Below are positions 40,465-47,933 of a stretch of DNA of 64,000 nt, piece after piece (positions within the stretch are counted from its first letter, which is position 1; each line of letters starts with the position of its first letter). The notes beneath the pieces were generated by a model that searched no databases, was not told the DNA's origin, and saw only the letters and a program-made list of their open reading frames with translations. Origin of the DNA: Clostridiaceae bacterium (lineage in GTDB: Bacteria; Bacillota; Clostridia; Oscillospirales; Butyricicoccaceae); contig QXXE01000014.1 in NCBI GenBank assembly GCA_009911355.1, positions 1-64,000 on the forward strand, read 5' to 3'. The translations under genes were made by a program, and so were the position numbers.

Positions 40465-41588
40465 TATGTGACACACTCCTTTTCTGAAAGTTTTTCTTCA
40501 AATAGGGTTTTATACAGTTGGTCCATTTCGCGGATAAGGTGATAGCAATTCCCCTTTTCCGCGTGGCTCCGCCAGCTTCCGTAGGATTGTTTAATCTCCC
40601 GCATGGTGATTTTTCCGCGGTCCAGCAAAGCCCGCTGTTTCTTTAGCTTCCGTTGTTCATTGCTCTTGCTTGCCCTCCTTACTTTCCGAATCACTTTGCC
40701 GCTGTCGGTCAGGTATGAATGAAACCCTAAAAAGTCAATACCGTTCCGCAAAGGAAAGATGTTCGTTTTGTTGTTCAAGGTCAGCCCCAGCCGGGCAACA
40801 TACCGTTCTATTTCGCGGCGGCAATACTGCAAGTACGCCTTGTCCTCATGTATCAAGTAAAAGTCGTCCATATACCGCCCATAATAGCGAATACCCAGCT
40901 TTTCCTTGATGAAATGATCTAACCCCGAAAGGTACATGACCGCGAACCATTGTGAAGTTTGATTTCCAATCGGAACGCCCGGATTCTCCGTACTGTCAAT
41001 AATCATATCGACAAGCCATAGAACGCCGGGGCTTTTGACGTACTGCCGTACCATCTGTTTTAACGGTTCATGCTGAATCGAATAGAAATACTTCGATATG
41101 TCGCATTTGAGAACCCAGCCGTCGGCGTAATCGGCGGCTTGCGGGGCGGGCCGCGGCAACCCCTCCTCCCGGCCCTCCCGCTCCGCCTTTGCCTTGTGTG
41201 AAAAATAATAGGACCGCATGAACTCTTCCAGCCTGTATAGGCCGTCATGCGTCCCGCGCCCGCGCTGTGAAGCGTAGTTGTCCCGGATAAAGGCGCGGGA
41301 AAATGCTGGTTCAAGTATGTTATCGCATAGGGAATGCTGAACGACTTTATCTTTGAACGCGTTTGTCATAACGACGCGCTCTTTCGGTTCGTACACCCGA
41401 AAAACGAAATAGTCAGACGGTTTATACGTCCTGTTTTTCAGCATTTCCGAAAGTAGGCAAATTGCTTCCAGCAAATTCGCTTCAAACTTTGCGACGCTGG
41501 CTTTGCCCCTTTTACCTCTGCGGGCTTTCAGGAACCCCGCATACAGGTTTCCGAAATCATATACCCGCGTAAAATCTGCGTCTGTCAT
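40464..41588 (-). CDS. Diversity-generating retroelement reverse transcriptase
   Basis: The 374-residue enzyme has the right-hand RT core: motif with first Asp at WVLKCDISKYF (Asp163), the DGR-type motif 4 IGNQTSQ (207-213; group II and retron enzymes usually read QGxxxSP), YMDD (239-242), and GIDFLGFHSY. It lacks maturase and endonuclease domains. With the Avd-like protein it would copy the template RNA with errors at adenines. ATG 41588 follows AAGGAG; an in-frame upstream extension lies in the template-RNA region and is rejected. Its stop overlaps the target's ATG. Confidence 0.95.
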   Translation of the reverse strand: MTDADFTRVYDFGNLYAGFLKARRGKRGKASVAKFEANLLEAICLLSEMLKNRTYKPSDYFVFRVYEPKERVVMTNAFKDKVVQHSLCDNILEPAFSRAFIRDNYASQRGRGTHDGLYRLEEFMRSYYFSHKAKAEREGREEGLPRPAPQAADYADGWVLKCDISKYFYSIQHEPLKQMVRQYVKSPGVLWLVDMIIDSTENPGVPIGNQTSQWFAVMYLSGLDHFIKEKLGIRYYGRYMDDFYLIHEDKAYLQYCRREIERYVARLGLTLNNKTNIFPLRNGIDFLGFHSYLTDSGKVIRKVRRASKSNEQRKLKKQRALLDRGKITMREIKQSYGSWRSHAEKGNCYHLIREMDQLYKTLFEEKLSEKECVT

Positions 41589-41824
41589 TATAAAAACTCC
41601 TTGCCGTGTATAGAATCCGCCTTGCAGGGCGTTTCCCACCCCGTCAATGCTTCATCATCGGACCCCGCCACGCGCCCGCGGCGGGGCGGAAGCTGGTTCC
41701 CGTGGGCCTTGCTTCACCAATCTTGTATTTACCGCCGCCCTCTCACCGCGGCGGAGGGATACACCTTCCTTTGATAGTGGGCCTCTGTTTTCGGCTTTTG
41801 GCTTACTCAATCGCGGAAATCCAC
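41589..41824 (-). ncRNA. DGR template RNA, spacer part downstream of TR
   Basis: Between the template repeat and the RT start lie about 236 bases with no gene of their own, GC rich and self-complementary on the minus strand (CCGCCGCGG with neighbours; GCCCCGCCGCGGGCG). In the studied Bordetella phage element the sequence after TR is needed to prime and regulate cDNA synthesis, so I infer that this stretch is the functional RNA spacer. Its ends are not defined. Confidence 0.5.
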
Positions 41825-41919
41825 CAAAGCGGGCGAACGCCCCTGTTGCCGTTGTACGCGTTGTTCCAGTTCATCGCGCCGGAGGAATTGACGTTGCGGA
41901 CGTTGTACGAGTTGGACGC
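41825..41919 (-). repeat. DGR template repeat (TR)
   Basis: The coding strand has 22 adenines, largely as AAC codons (VASNSYNVRNVNSSGAMNWN in the frame matching the target), a design that maximises codon change on adenine mutagenesis. It starts 35 bases after the avd stop. In the target's frame, translation continues past the repeat as GVRPLWWISAIE to a stop at 41803-41805, so TR plus flank looks like the end of an ancestral lectin gene. Confidence 0.95.
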
Positions 41920-41953
41920 TACAAGGCATACCCCAAAGAAAACCCGGCGGGCT

Positions 41954-42385
41954 TTATCGCCGCGCCGGGGTCCCTCTCTGCATAGTTGCCGCCCTCTGCT
42001 GATCTTGCTTGCGCCACTTCGCCGTCATGTACTTAACGTCCAAAACGGCTTTTGTCCATGCGGCGCATTGATCGTTTGAAATAAGTTCCAGTTCAAGGGA
42101 AAGTTCAATCAGAAAAAGGACTGTCTTGCATTTTGTCAAAGCCTTTTTCTGTTCGTATCTCCGTTCGCGGAACTCTTGCAGGTCGGCAAGGTCAAGTTCG
42201 TTTGCTTCCTGTATATGCTGGAAAATATCAATCGTCAGGTCGTGTAATCGGTTTACAATGGTAAAGCGATACTTTTTCGGAAAACGCCTGTCATTCGTCA
42301 TTCGGAATGTATGCTTTACAAGGTCTTTCGCCTTTGCGATTATGGTAAATTCGCTTTGTTCAGCTTGTTTCGGCGGCGGGTTCAT
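41954..42385 (-). CDS. avd: DGR accessory variability determinant (Avd-like)
   Basis: The 143-residue protein is almost wholly helical and basic (LVKHTFRMTNDRRFPKKYRF, TIVNRLHDLTIDIFQHIQEAN, ALTKCKTVLFLIELSLELEL, MTAKWRKQDQQ). It matches the four-helix bundle plan and FPK/R-RF-LxxxxxxxxxxILxxIxxAN pattern of Avd proteins, which bind RT and template RNA. It lies immediately upstream of TR. A GTG at 42394 is an alternative start. Without a structure search the call rests on pattern and position. Confidence 0.8.
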   Translation of the reverse strand: MNPPPKQAEQSEFTIIAKAKDLVKHTFRMTNDRRFPKKYRFTIVNRLHDLTIDIFQHIQEANELDLADLQEFRERRYEQKKALTKCKTVLFLIELSLELELISNDQCAAWTKAVLDVKYMTAKWRKQDQQRAATMQRGTPARR

Positions 42386-42612
42386 TTCAAACACCGCCTT
42401 TCCCTGATTCGCGCAACCTCCGCCGGGTCCCCGTCAAACGTGAACCCGTGTTCTGTGACAGTAAGAACCGCCCGCGCCCCGGTGTAGGTTGTCCCGCTGA
42501 TCGTCAGCACGTCAGCGGCCCCGCACCGTTCGCAAGGCGGTTCAATCTCTGTAAACAGGTTCCCAATTATGCAGGACAGTTCCCGGCGTGTGCAAGCATA
42601 TTCCGTCAACAT
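42382..42612 (-). CDS. Phage hypothetical protein with CxxC
   Basis: The 76-residue protein reads MLTEYACTRRELSCIIGNLF and CERCGAADVLTISGTTYTGA. The CERCG pair could bind a metal. The start at 42612 overlaps the end of the tail-fibre gene by seven bases; the frame extending to 42639 is less likely. It ends within four bases of the avd start. I recognise no family. Confidence 0.55.
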   Translation of the reverse strand: MLTEYACTRRELSCIIGNLFTEIEPPCERCGAADVLTISGTTYTGARAVLTVTEHGFTFDGDPAEVARIRERRCLK

Positions 42613-43490
42613 TCGATTCTCTGCCGTTCCGCGTTCCAAATACCCTTAGTCAGAATGATTCCGTCAAGGGAATCAAAAGACACAAGAAACGGGTTCCCGG
42701 TAATGTTATTGAAAAGTCCATCTTCCACACGGGCAATGCGGCTTTCAAGGCCCGCGGCAAGATTCAGGGCTTGCGCCGCGTCCTCTGCCGCCTTTGCCGC
42801 TGTTTCAACCGCCGCGCTCCATGCGGCCTTTTCTTCCGCCGAAACGTGAATGTCTGCGTCCTCTGTATGCTCGATCAGGCCGGAAATAGCCGTGTCATAG
42901 TTTCCCATTGTGGTGGGGTTCACGTGAATATCGCTGTTGTTTACATGGGCGTTCAGGTCGGTAACGTCCGCTTTCTGCTCGAACTTTGCTTCATGGGCCG
43001 TCTGCGCGGCGTTGTGTTCCTGAATGTCCTTTTTCGTCGCGGTCAGGGCGTAGGGGTCAACGATGAACGTAATAATTCCCGTGTTTGAAAACTCGATGTG
43101 CATTGTCACTTCAACTTCGCCCGCCGCGCCGCTGGTAATTATGACTTTTTCCGTGTCCGGCGTGTTGCAAATGGCAATCGTGTATTCGCCGTCGTCCAGA
43201 ACCGCCATTTCGCGGATAGTGAACCCGCCCACGTCGGAGGGGATAACCGCCACAACGTCAATCATGTTCGGGGAATCCGGGTTGACGGTCACGCTGGACA
43301 CGTCCCCGCGCCACGTTTCATTTTTTAGCCCCTGCATATCTGCCGACGGCACGTAATAGGCCCCGCCGCCGTCGCCGACGGCAAGGGTTGTCAGGTTGAT
43401 TTTTTTACCCTCCAGCACCGCTTCGCGGGTTCGCATGGTCCCCACGTCGGTTACGATAGTTCCGAATTTTTTTGTCGTTTCCTCTGGCAT
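42606..43490 (-). CDS. Phage tail fibre/collar protein (gpH-like N-terminus)
   Basis: The 294-residue protein has the DUF3751-type N-terminal domain (KFGTIVTDVGTMRTREAVLE; LTTLAVGDGGGAYYVPSADM; GGFTIREMAVLDDGEYTIAI). This domain attaches fibres to the baseplate of P2-like phages. A helical stalk with Ala-rich repeats (AAWSAAVETAAKAAEDAAQA) and a short C-terminus follow. It lies directly after gpI as in P2. The receptor-binding tip may be supplied by the DGR target downstream. Confidence 0.8.
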   Translation of the reverse strand: MPEETTKKFGTIVTDVGTMRTREAVLEGKKINLTTLAVGDGGGAYYVPSADMQGLKNETWRGDVSSVTVNPDSPNMIDVVAVIPSDVGGFTIREMAVLDDGEYTIAICNTPDTEKVIITSGAAGEVEVTMHIEFSNTGIITFIVDPYALTATKKDIQEHNAAQTAHEAKFEQKADVTDLNAHVNNSDIHVNPTTMGNYDTAISGLIEHTEDADIHVSAEEKAAWSAAVETAAKAAEDAAQALNLAAGLESRIARVEDGLFNNITGNPFLVSFDSLDGIILTKGIWNAERQRIEC

Positions 43491-43493
43491 TGT

Positions 43494-44246
43494 CTATCCC
43501 TCATTTCTCAAAGGTTGAATTTGAAGCTTTCGCGTCTGCTGTGTGTAGCCGCCGAAAAGCATTGACCCGCTGGACGTGATGAAGTTTGTAAGCGACGGAT
43601 TGATTTCAAGCCGCGTCGCAAACGTCGCAACGGCCCCGACAAACACGGTTGCTTCCTCTGTGAAGTTGTCCGCCAAATACGGCCACACTTCAAGGCGGGT
43701 TCCTATTGCGTGATACCCGGCGACGTGAATTGTCGTCGCTTGCTCCATCTGGTAACTGATCGTTTCCAAATGGGAACGCAAATTTTTATAGAACCGCACC
43801 CGCTCCAATACTGCCGCTTGCTGTTCGGCTGTCACGCCCTCCGCCGCGCCGATAATCACTTTGAAGCGGAACGGGTCGCCGCCGTACTCGAACCACTCTT
43901 GAACCTTTGTGCCGGGGAATACGGCTCCCAGCGCGGTTTCAACGGCGTACTTTGTCCCCAGCCGCCTGTGTACCCTTACGCTGTCTTTAATAGTCCGCCG
44001 TTTTACCTCTATCGGGTAAGAATAGTCGTACCAATCGACGTGGAGATCATAGGCCAAAATATCAAGGGTCTGTTCGTCCAGTTCGTCAATGCGGGCATAG
44101 ATTATGTTTTGCTTGATCTGCCGTGCCGTGGCCTGTAATTGCTCCGCTATGGTCTGTGCAAGCGCAAGCATATTCGGGTCGTTTTTCAGGGCGGGCGGAA
44201 GCGAACGTGTAAAGTCGATTGAATACAGGTCATTCACTCTCTGCAC
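43494..44246 (-). CDS. Phage tail protein I (baseplate)
   Basis: The 250-residue protein has the P2 gpI pattern: SIDFTRSLPPALKNDPNMLA, LDEQTLDILAYDLHVDWYDY, RRTIKDSVRVHRRLGTKYAV and FPGTKVQEWFEYGGDPFRF. It forms part of the baseplate wedge with gpJ and gpW. Its start overlaps the gpJ stop by 17 bases. Confidence 0.88.
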   Translation of the reverse strand: MQRVNDLYSIDFTRSLPPALKNDPNMLALAQTIAEQLQATARQIKQNIIYARIDELDEQTLDILAYDLHVDWYDYSYPIEVKRRTIKDSVRVHRRLGTKYAVETALGAVFPGTKVQEWFEYGGDPFRFKVIIGAAEGVTAEQQAAVLERVRFYKNLRSHLETISYQMEQATTIHVAGYHAIGTRLEVWPYLADNFTEEATVFVGAVATFATRLEINPSLTNFITSSGSMLFGGYTQQTRKLQIQPLRNEG

Positions 44247-45360
44247 CCCCGTTCACCGCCGACGCGCTCCCGCTCAAAAGCGCAACCGCATTGTCAGGAA
44301 CGACGGCAAAGGCCGGGGAACGGATTTCAACGCGCTTTGCGCCCGCTTGCATAAGCAGGGCGGTTAAATAGGACGGGTTCACGTCCCGCCCCATTCTTGC
44401 CCCCTGCCATTCGCGGAACGTCTGAACCGCCGCGGCGATATTTGCCGCCACCGTTTCCGCGCTTACCGCTCCGCCCTCTTGCGTGTAATAGGTGAAGTCG
44501 ATAGCATACGAAACCGTTTCAGGGGCCGCAACGGTAACGTGATCGGTCAGGGGGCGCACATTGTCCGCGTTCAGAATGTCCGAAACGGTTTTCAGCATTT
44601 CCGTTCCCGGCAATTCGCCCCCTGCAAGCAGAACCCGCACGTCAACTTCCCCCGGTTCCGGGGAAGTTGCTTTCACGTCCACAATCAAGGCCGACGCGGT
44701 TTTTGCGAAATACTCATAAGCCCCCAGCGGCCCTGCGGTCGAAAAGGTTTCCATGCTCTCCCGCATTCGGTCATAAAAGGCCGCGTCGCTTTCCTTGTCC
44801 GCTCCGCCGTCCGATTCGGACACATTTTGCACGGTTCCAAAATACGGGAAGATGTCTACAAGCTGATTGATCTGTCCCGGAACGAACCCGTTTCCGATTT
44901 CCCCCGCGGTCAGGCATTCCGCGGCAACGTCCCCGCTTGTGTCGCCCGCAAGGATTGTCAGGGTTTCCAGCGTTTGAAACATGATTTCCCCGTCAACCGT
45001 TGCGCGTGTCCCCGCCGGAATGATTGTCGCAACCTCCAGCGGAATGGAAAGCGTGAACCGCAACGTCGTTTTCGCCTTTTCCGGCTCCAAACGGTAAGCG
45101 TCTTTGAATATCTCTGCAAGGGAATCTAAATATTCCCCCTCTGCATACCGCGGCACGTTTTGTTTTGCCGAAAAATCAATGTTGACCCGCTCTTGAATGA
45201 TAATGTCCGCCACCCAAAGGATAAACAGACGCGCGGGGTCTGCCGGGTATAGCGTCCGCCCCGTGAATGCTTCGTAAGACTGAATCAGGGCGTTTTCACG
45301 TGTCGCCGTGTCCGTGTCTACAAATGAAATTTCGGGATAGCCCCGGTTATTCGTCGTCAA
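44230..45360 (-). CDS. Baseplate protein J
   Basis: The 376-residue protein has the gpJ/gp47 family features: LYPADPARLFILWVADIIIQ, AKQNVPRYAEGEYLDSLAEI, TIIPAGTRATVDGEIMFQT and VKATSPEPGEVDVRVLLAGG. It builds the outer baseplate of contractile tails. It overlaps gpW and gpI at its ends, consistent with one polycistronic late message. Confidence 0.9.
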   Translation of the reverse strand: MTTNNRGYPEISFVDTDTATRENALIQSYEAFTGRTLYPADPARLFILWVADIIIQERVNIDFSAKQNVPRYAEGEYLDSLAEIFKDAYRLEPEKAKTTLRFTLSIPLEVATIIPAGTRATVDGEIMFQTLETLTILAGDTSGDVAAECLTAGEIGNGFVPGQINQLVDIFPYFGTVQNVSESDGGADKESDAAFYDRMRESMETFSTAGPLGAYEYFAKTASALIVDVKATSPEPGEVDVRVLLAGGELPGTEMLKTVSDILNADNVRPLTDHVTVAAPETVSYAIDFTYYTQEGGAVSAETVAANIAAAVQTFREWQGARMGRDVNPSYLTALLMQAGAKRVEIRSPAFAVVPDNAVALLSGSASAVNGGAESE

Positions 45361-45667
45361 TTATGTTCACCTCCACAACTGGAATCAACGCGCCGGGCCG
45401 TTCCCCTAATTCAAAAGTCACGTCGCCGATCTGCGCCCGTGGTTCGTATTGTTCCACCGCTTCTAAAACCTCTGAAATCAGGATAGGCTGGGCCGTCTGA
45501 ATCGGCTTGTCAAGAAACCGTTGTGCCATGCCCAGCCCCCTGTCAAGAGGAACGGAAAATTTCGGGGTCGAGATAATGACCGCTACATTCTGCAAAATCT
45601 CTTCTTCCCGTGTTGCGGGCGCAAGATTGATTTTCGTTAAGTCGTAGGCTTTCACAATGTACGCCAT
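45347..45667 (-). CDS. Baseplate wedge protein W (gp25-like)
   Basis: The 106-residue protein reads EEILQNVAVIISTPKFSVPL, DRGLGMAQRFLDKPIQTAQP and YEPRAQIGDVTFELGERPG, the GPW/gp25 family, a lysozyme-like fold without activity that joins the sheath to the baseplate. Start and stop overlap or abut the neighbouring baseplate genes. Confidence 0.88.
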   Translation of the reverse strand: MAYIVKAYDLTKINLAPATREEEILQNVAVIISTPKFSVPLDRGLGMAQRFLDKPIQTAQPILISEVLEAVEQYEPRAQIGDVTFELGERPGALIPVVEVNIIDDE

Positions 45668-45679
45668 TTTCTCACCCCT

Positions 45680-46081
45680 TTATCTGCTGGAATATGATTT
45701 CATTGTTACGCTTACTTTTGAAACAAGCAGATTGCCGCGGTTGTCGTAACGGTCAAGGGAAGTCGAAACTTTCGTAATAACCCACTTGTTTGTGCCGTAG
45801 GCTTTCGGCCCGATGATAAGCGGGTGAACTTCTCCCCGGCGCATTGCTTGAAGCAGTTTTGCAACCTCTGAAATGGGATTCACGCCTAAAAAGACGGAAA
45901 AGAACATGGAAAAACTCATGCTTTCCACTTCCCGCCCTGTGTACTCCAAAAGCGGCTCTTTCAAATGCCTGTCATGGGTCGAATACTTCGCGCCGCTGTC
46001 CCATTTCAGGCCCGTAAACGTCTTTACTTCATTTCTGGAAACGGCAAAGGTAATGTCGCCCCAGCACCCGATCAAGGCCAT
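45680..46081 (-). CDS. Phage tail protein U (P2 gpU family)
   Basis: The 133-residue protein matches the gpU family from its first residues (MALIGCWGDITFAVSRNEV) through FFSVFLGVNPISEVAKLLQA to GTNKWVITKVSTSLDRYDN. P2 gpU acts in tail completion. Its position between gpV and gpW differs from P2, where U lies next to X and D, so the order is rearranged. Confidence 0.85.
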   Translation of the reverse strand: MALIGCWGDITFAVSRNEVKTFTGLKWDSGAKYSTHDRHLKEPLLEYTGREVESMSFSMFFSVFLGVNPISEVAKLLQAMRRGEVHPLIIGPKAYGTNKWVITKVSTSLDRYDNRGNLLVSKVSVTMKSYSSR

Positions 46082-46084
46082 TTC

Positions 46085-46417
46085 TTAAATCCCCCCAATC
46101 ACGAACCCGTCGCCGTCGCCGTTTGGCAAGTAGATACAAAGCACAAAATCGCCGGGTGACGGCAACCACGGCTTTATAATCAAGTCGTGCTTGTGGCTTT
46201 GAAAGGCCGCGTCGCCGCTCCCGCCGCTTTCGTACTCCGTCCGATACGGGGCGTAATATTCGGGAACCCACGGCGGGTTTTTAAGCACTTTCAGCGGGCC
46301 GGAAACGAACGTGTCGCCCTTGTCCTTAAAGGTAACGCGGGCGGTCCGTTCCGCAATATCCACGGACGAAACCCAGCCCGCTCGAATAATATTCTTTAAT
46401 GCGGTTAGTTCGCCCAT
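46085..46417 (-). CDS. Baseplate assembly protein V (spike-like)
   Basis: The 110-residue protein has an OB-like domain (IRAGWVSSVDIAERTARVTF; HKHDLIIKPWLPSPGDFVLC; IYLPNGDGDGFVIGGI), as in phage baseplate V/spike N-terminal domains. It is shorter than P2 gpV and lacks the beta-helix spike. It overlaps the gpD gene by one base. Confidence 0.72.
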   Translation of the reverse strand: MGELTALKNIIRAGWVSSVDIAERTARVTFKDKGDTFVSGPLKVLKNPPWVPEYYAPYRTEYESGGSGDAAFQSHKHDLIIKPWLPSPGDFVLCIYLPNGDGDGFVIGGI

Positions 46418-47724
46418 TAGTAACCCTCCAAGACGCGCCGCAATGTGATATTAGTTTTATAGCCGCTCGACGAAATCGTGTGCGACGCGGTTTCGATGAT
46501 GTACTTTCCGTCGAACGCTCCAAACCCCTCAACTTTGACAGTTACCCCCGCCACCAGCCGCGCGTCGCCCGCAAGATTAAAGCTTGCTTTGAACTCTTGT
46601 GAATTTTTTTCGCGCAACCGCTTTTTTGCAAGGGTCAGGGCTTCCGCATTGCTTGAAACCTTTTCGTTTACCTCCAGCACCTGTCCGCTTCCGTCCTTTT
46701 CTGCGTCAGGGGCCTTGTAGGTTGCTTCATAGGTCGTTTTTGAAGTAGGGTCCGTATACTTGACCCGGCAACTGCTGTAAGCCGTGTCGTGAAAGCTGGT
46801 CCCGAATGTATATTTTGAATAGTCGCCGTCGCCGCGCTTGATCGTCCGCACCGTGTCTTTTTGCTCATACGCCGCCGCGTCGAAAAGAACAATCATTTTC
46901 GCGGTAACTTTTAAGGAAATTCCCGCGGCTTTGCAAAGCCTTTGCAAAAATACAATGTCCGATTCTGTCACTTGCTCCCGGCGGCTGTAAAGTGGGTCAA
47001 AATCCGATTCAAACAGGCATTTCAAGCCGTTTGCGGCGGCTATTTCGTTTGCAATGCCCGAAAGCTTGATTTTCTCCCATGCCTTTGTCTTTTTCTGTGT
47101 CCGAATTGTGGAAGTATAGGGGATTGACCCGGCCTTGATTGTGACTTTCGCGGGCGGGCCGTTGCCGTCCACGCTATCAACCTGAAAAACGCCGCAATCA
47201 AGAACCCGGTCTTTCCCGTCTGATTCCCAATTCTTTTGAATGATAACCGCGGAAATCTCCGCGCCCTTTGCGCCGCCGCTCTGCGTCATGGTGTCTTGTT
47301 TTGCCGCAGTCTTTGTTACTTGACTTTCGGCGAACCACCCCTTTTGATCGACGTGGATGGGGTATGGAATACCGCTTTTCAAGTTCAGGTGTGTTATTTT
47401 CCCCTGATAGTTTGAAAGCGTCGCGCCGGGGTTGCCGTTTCCGTAACTGCTATATTGCGGCCTGCCGCTTACGGTTACTTCGTCGCCGATCTTCCAGCCG
47501 CCGCTTTCACTATCTTTCTTTGCCGGGGCCGGGGCGGGCTGTGCGTCGGCGTTCAGCCAATCGCCCAGCCACACGCCCTCCCGGTCGTCAAGGGATAATT
47601 GCAAATCGTCTGTTTTATCCTCTTCGTTGTCCGTATAGGTCAGCGAAAGCAAGTGTTTGTTAATGTCCGCCGAAATGTCCACGCCCTCAAAGGTCAAGCG
47701 GACCTCTGCCCGTCTTGCGTTCAT
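46417..47724 (-). CDS. Phage late control D-type tail protein
   Basis: The 435-residue protein starts MNARRAEVRLTFEGVDISAD and contains DDLQLSLDDREGVWLGDWL, IAAANGLKCLFESDFDPLYS and a C-terminal domain with VEGFGAFDGKYIIETASHTI. This is the gpD/VgrG-like family that forms the hub of the baseplate. An SH3-like insertion (about 70-130, IGDEVTVSGRPQYSSYGNGN) resembles the wall-binding modules of the endolysin at 35369, an unusual addition. The ATG at 47724 overlaps the gpX stop. Confidence 0.85.
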   Translation of the reverse strand: MNARRAEVRLTFEGVDISADINKHLLSLTYTDNEEDKTDDLQLSLDDREGVWLGDWLNADAQPAPAPAKKDSESGGWKIGDEVTVSGRPQYSSYGNGNPGATLSNYQGKITHLNLKSGIPYPIHVDQKGWFAESQVTKTAAKQDTMTQSGGAKGAEISAVIIQKNWESDGKDRVLDCGVFQVDSVDGNGPPAKVTIKAGSIPYTSTIRTQKKTKAWEKIKLSGIANEIAAANGLKCLFESDFDPLYSRREQVTESDIVFLQRLCKAAGISLKVTAKMIVLFDAAAYEQKDTVRTIKRGDGDYSKYTFGTSFHDTAYSSCRVKYTDPTSKTTYEATYKAPDAEKDGSGQVLEVNEKVSSNAEALTLAKKRLREKNSQEFKASFNLAGDARLVAGVTVKVEGFGAFDGKYIIETASHTISSSGYKTNITLRRVLEGY

Positions 47725-47933
47725 AGCGTCCGCCCCCTTTTCCACGGCGGCAACTCTGCCGGAATCCGCGCTTCCGGCTCTGGAATATCAAGCGTGATTC
47801 CTGCGGGGAAAATGACAAGGCGGCGAAACTGTGGGTTCGCTTTTATCAGCTTGTCGGTATAGGCTTCGTCGCCCAGCGTCTTGTAGGCGATTCCGTCCCA
47901 CATATCCCCGGCAATGGTGGTGTATTTAGTCAT
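47721..47933 (-). CDS. Tail protein X (LysM-like)
   Basis: The 70-residue protein MTKYTTIAGDMWDGIAYKTL, LIKANPQFRRLVIFPAGITL has the LysM-like fold of P2 gpX, which links tube and baseplate. It overlaps the tape measure stop by eight bases and the gpD start by four. Confidence 0.88.
   Translation of the reverse strand: MTKYTTIAGDMWDGIAYKTLGDEAYTDKLIKANPQFRRLVIFPAGITLDIPEPEARIPAELPPWKRGRTL

Noticed and set aside
40464-41588. Group II intron or retron reverse transcriptase
   Set aside because: No maturase or HNH domain and no msr/msd-like pairing were seen. Motif 4 ends in SQ, and a matched TR/VR pair with adenine-only changes is present.
39707-41919. A second variable repeat for the same template
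   Set aside because: Looking for the conserved GCGGGCGAACGCC and CGCCGGAGGAA blocks by eye gave only the TR and the one VR; a whole-genome search could still find remote targets.
41606-42079. Rightward ORFs across the template repeat
   Set aside because: They are antisense shadows of TR and avd; the matching antisense frame across VR (39503-39796) shows the same peptide only because the repeats match.
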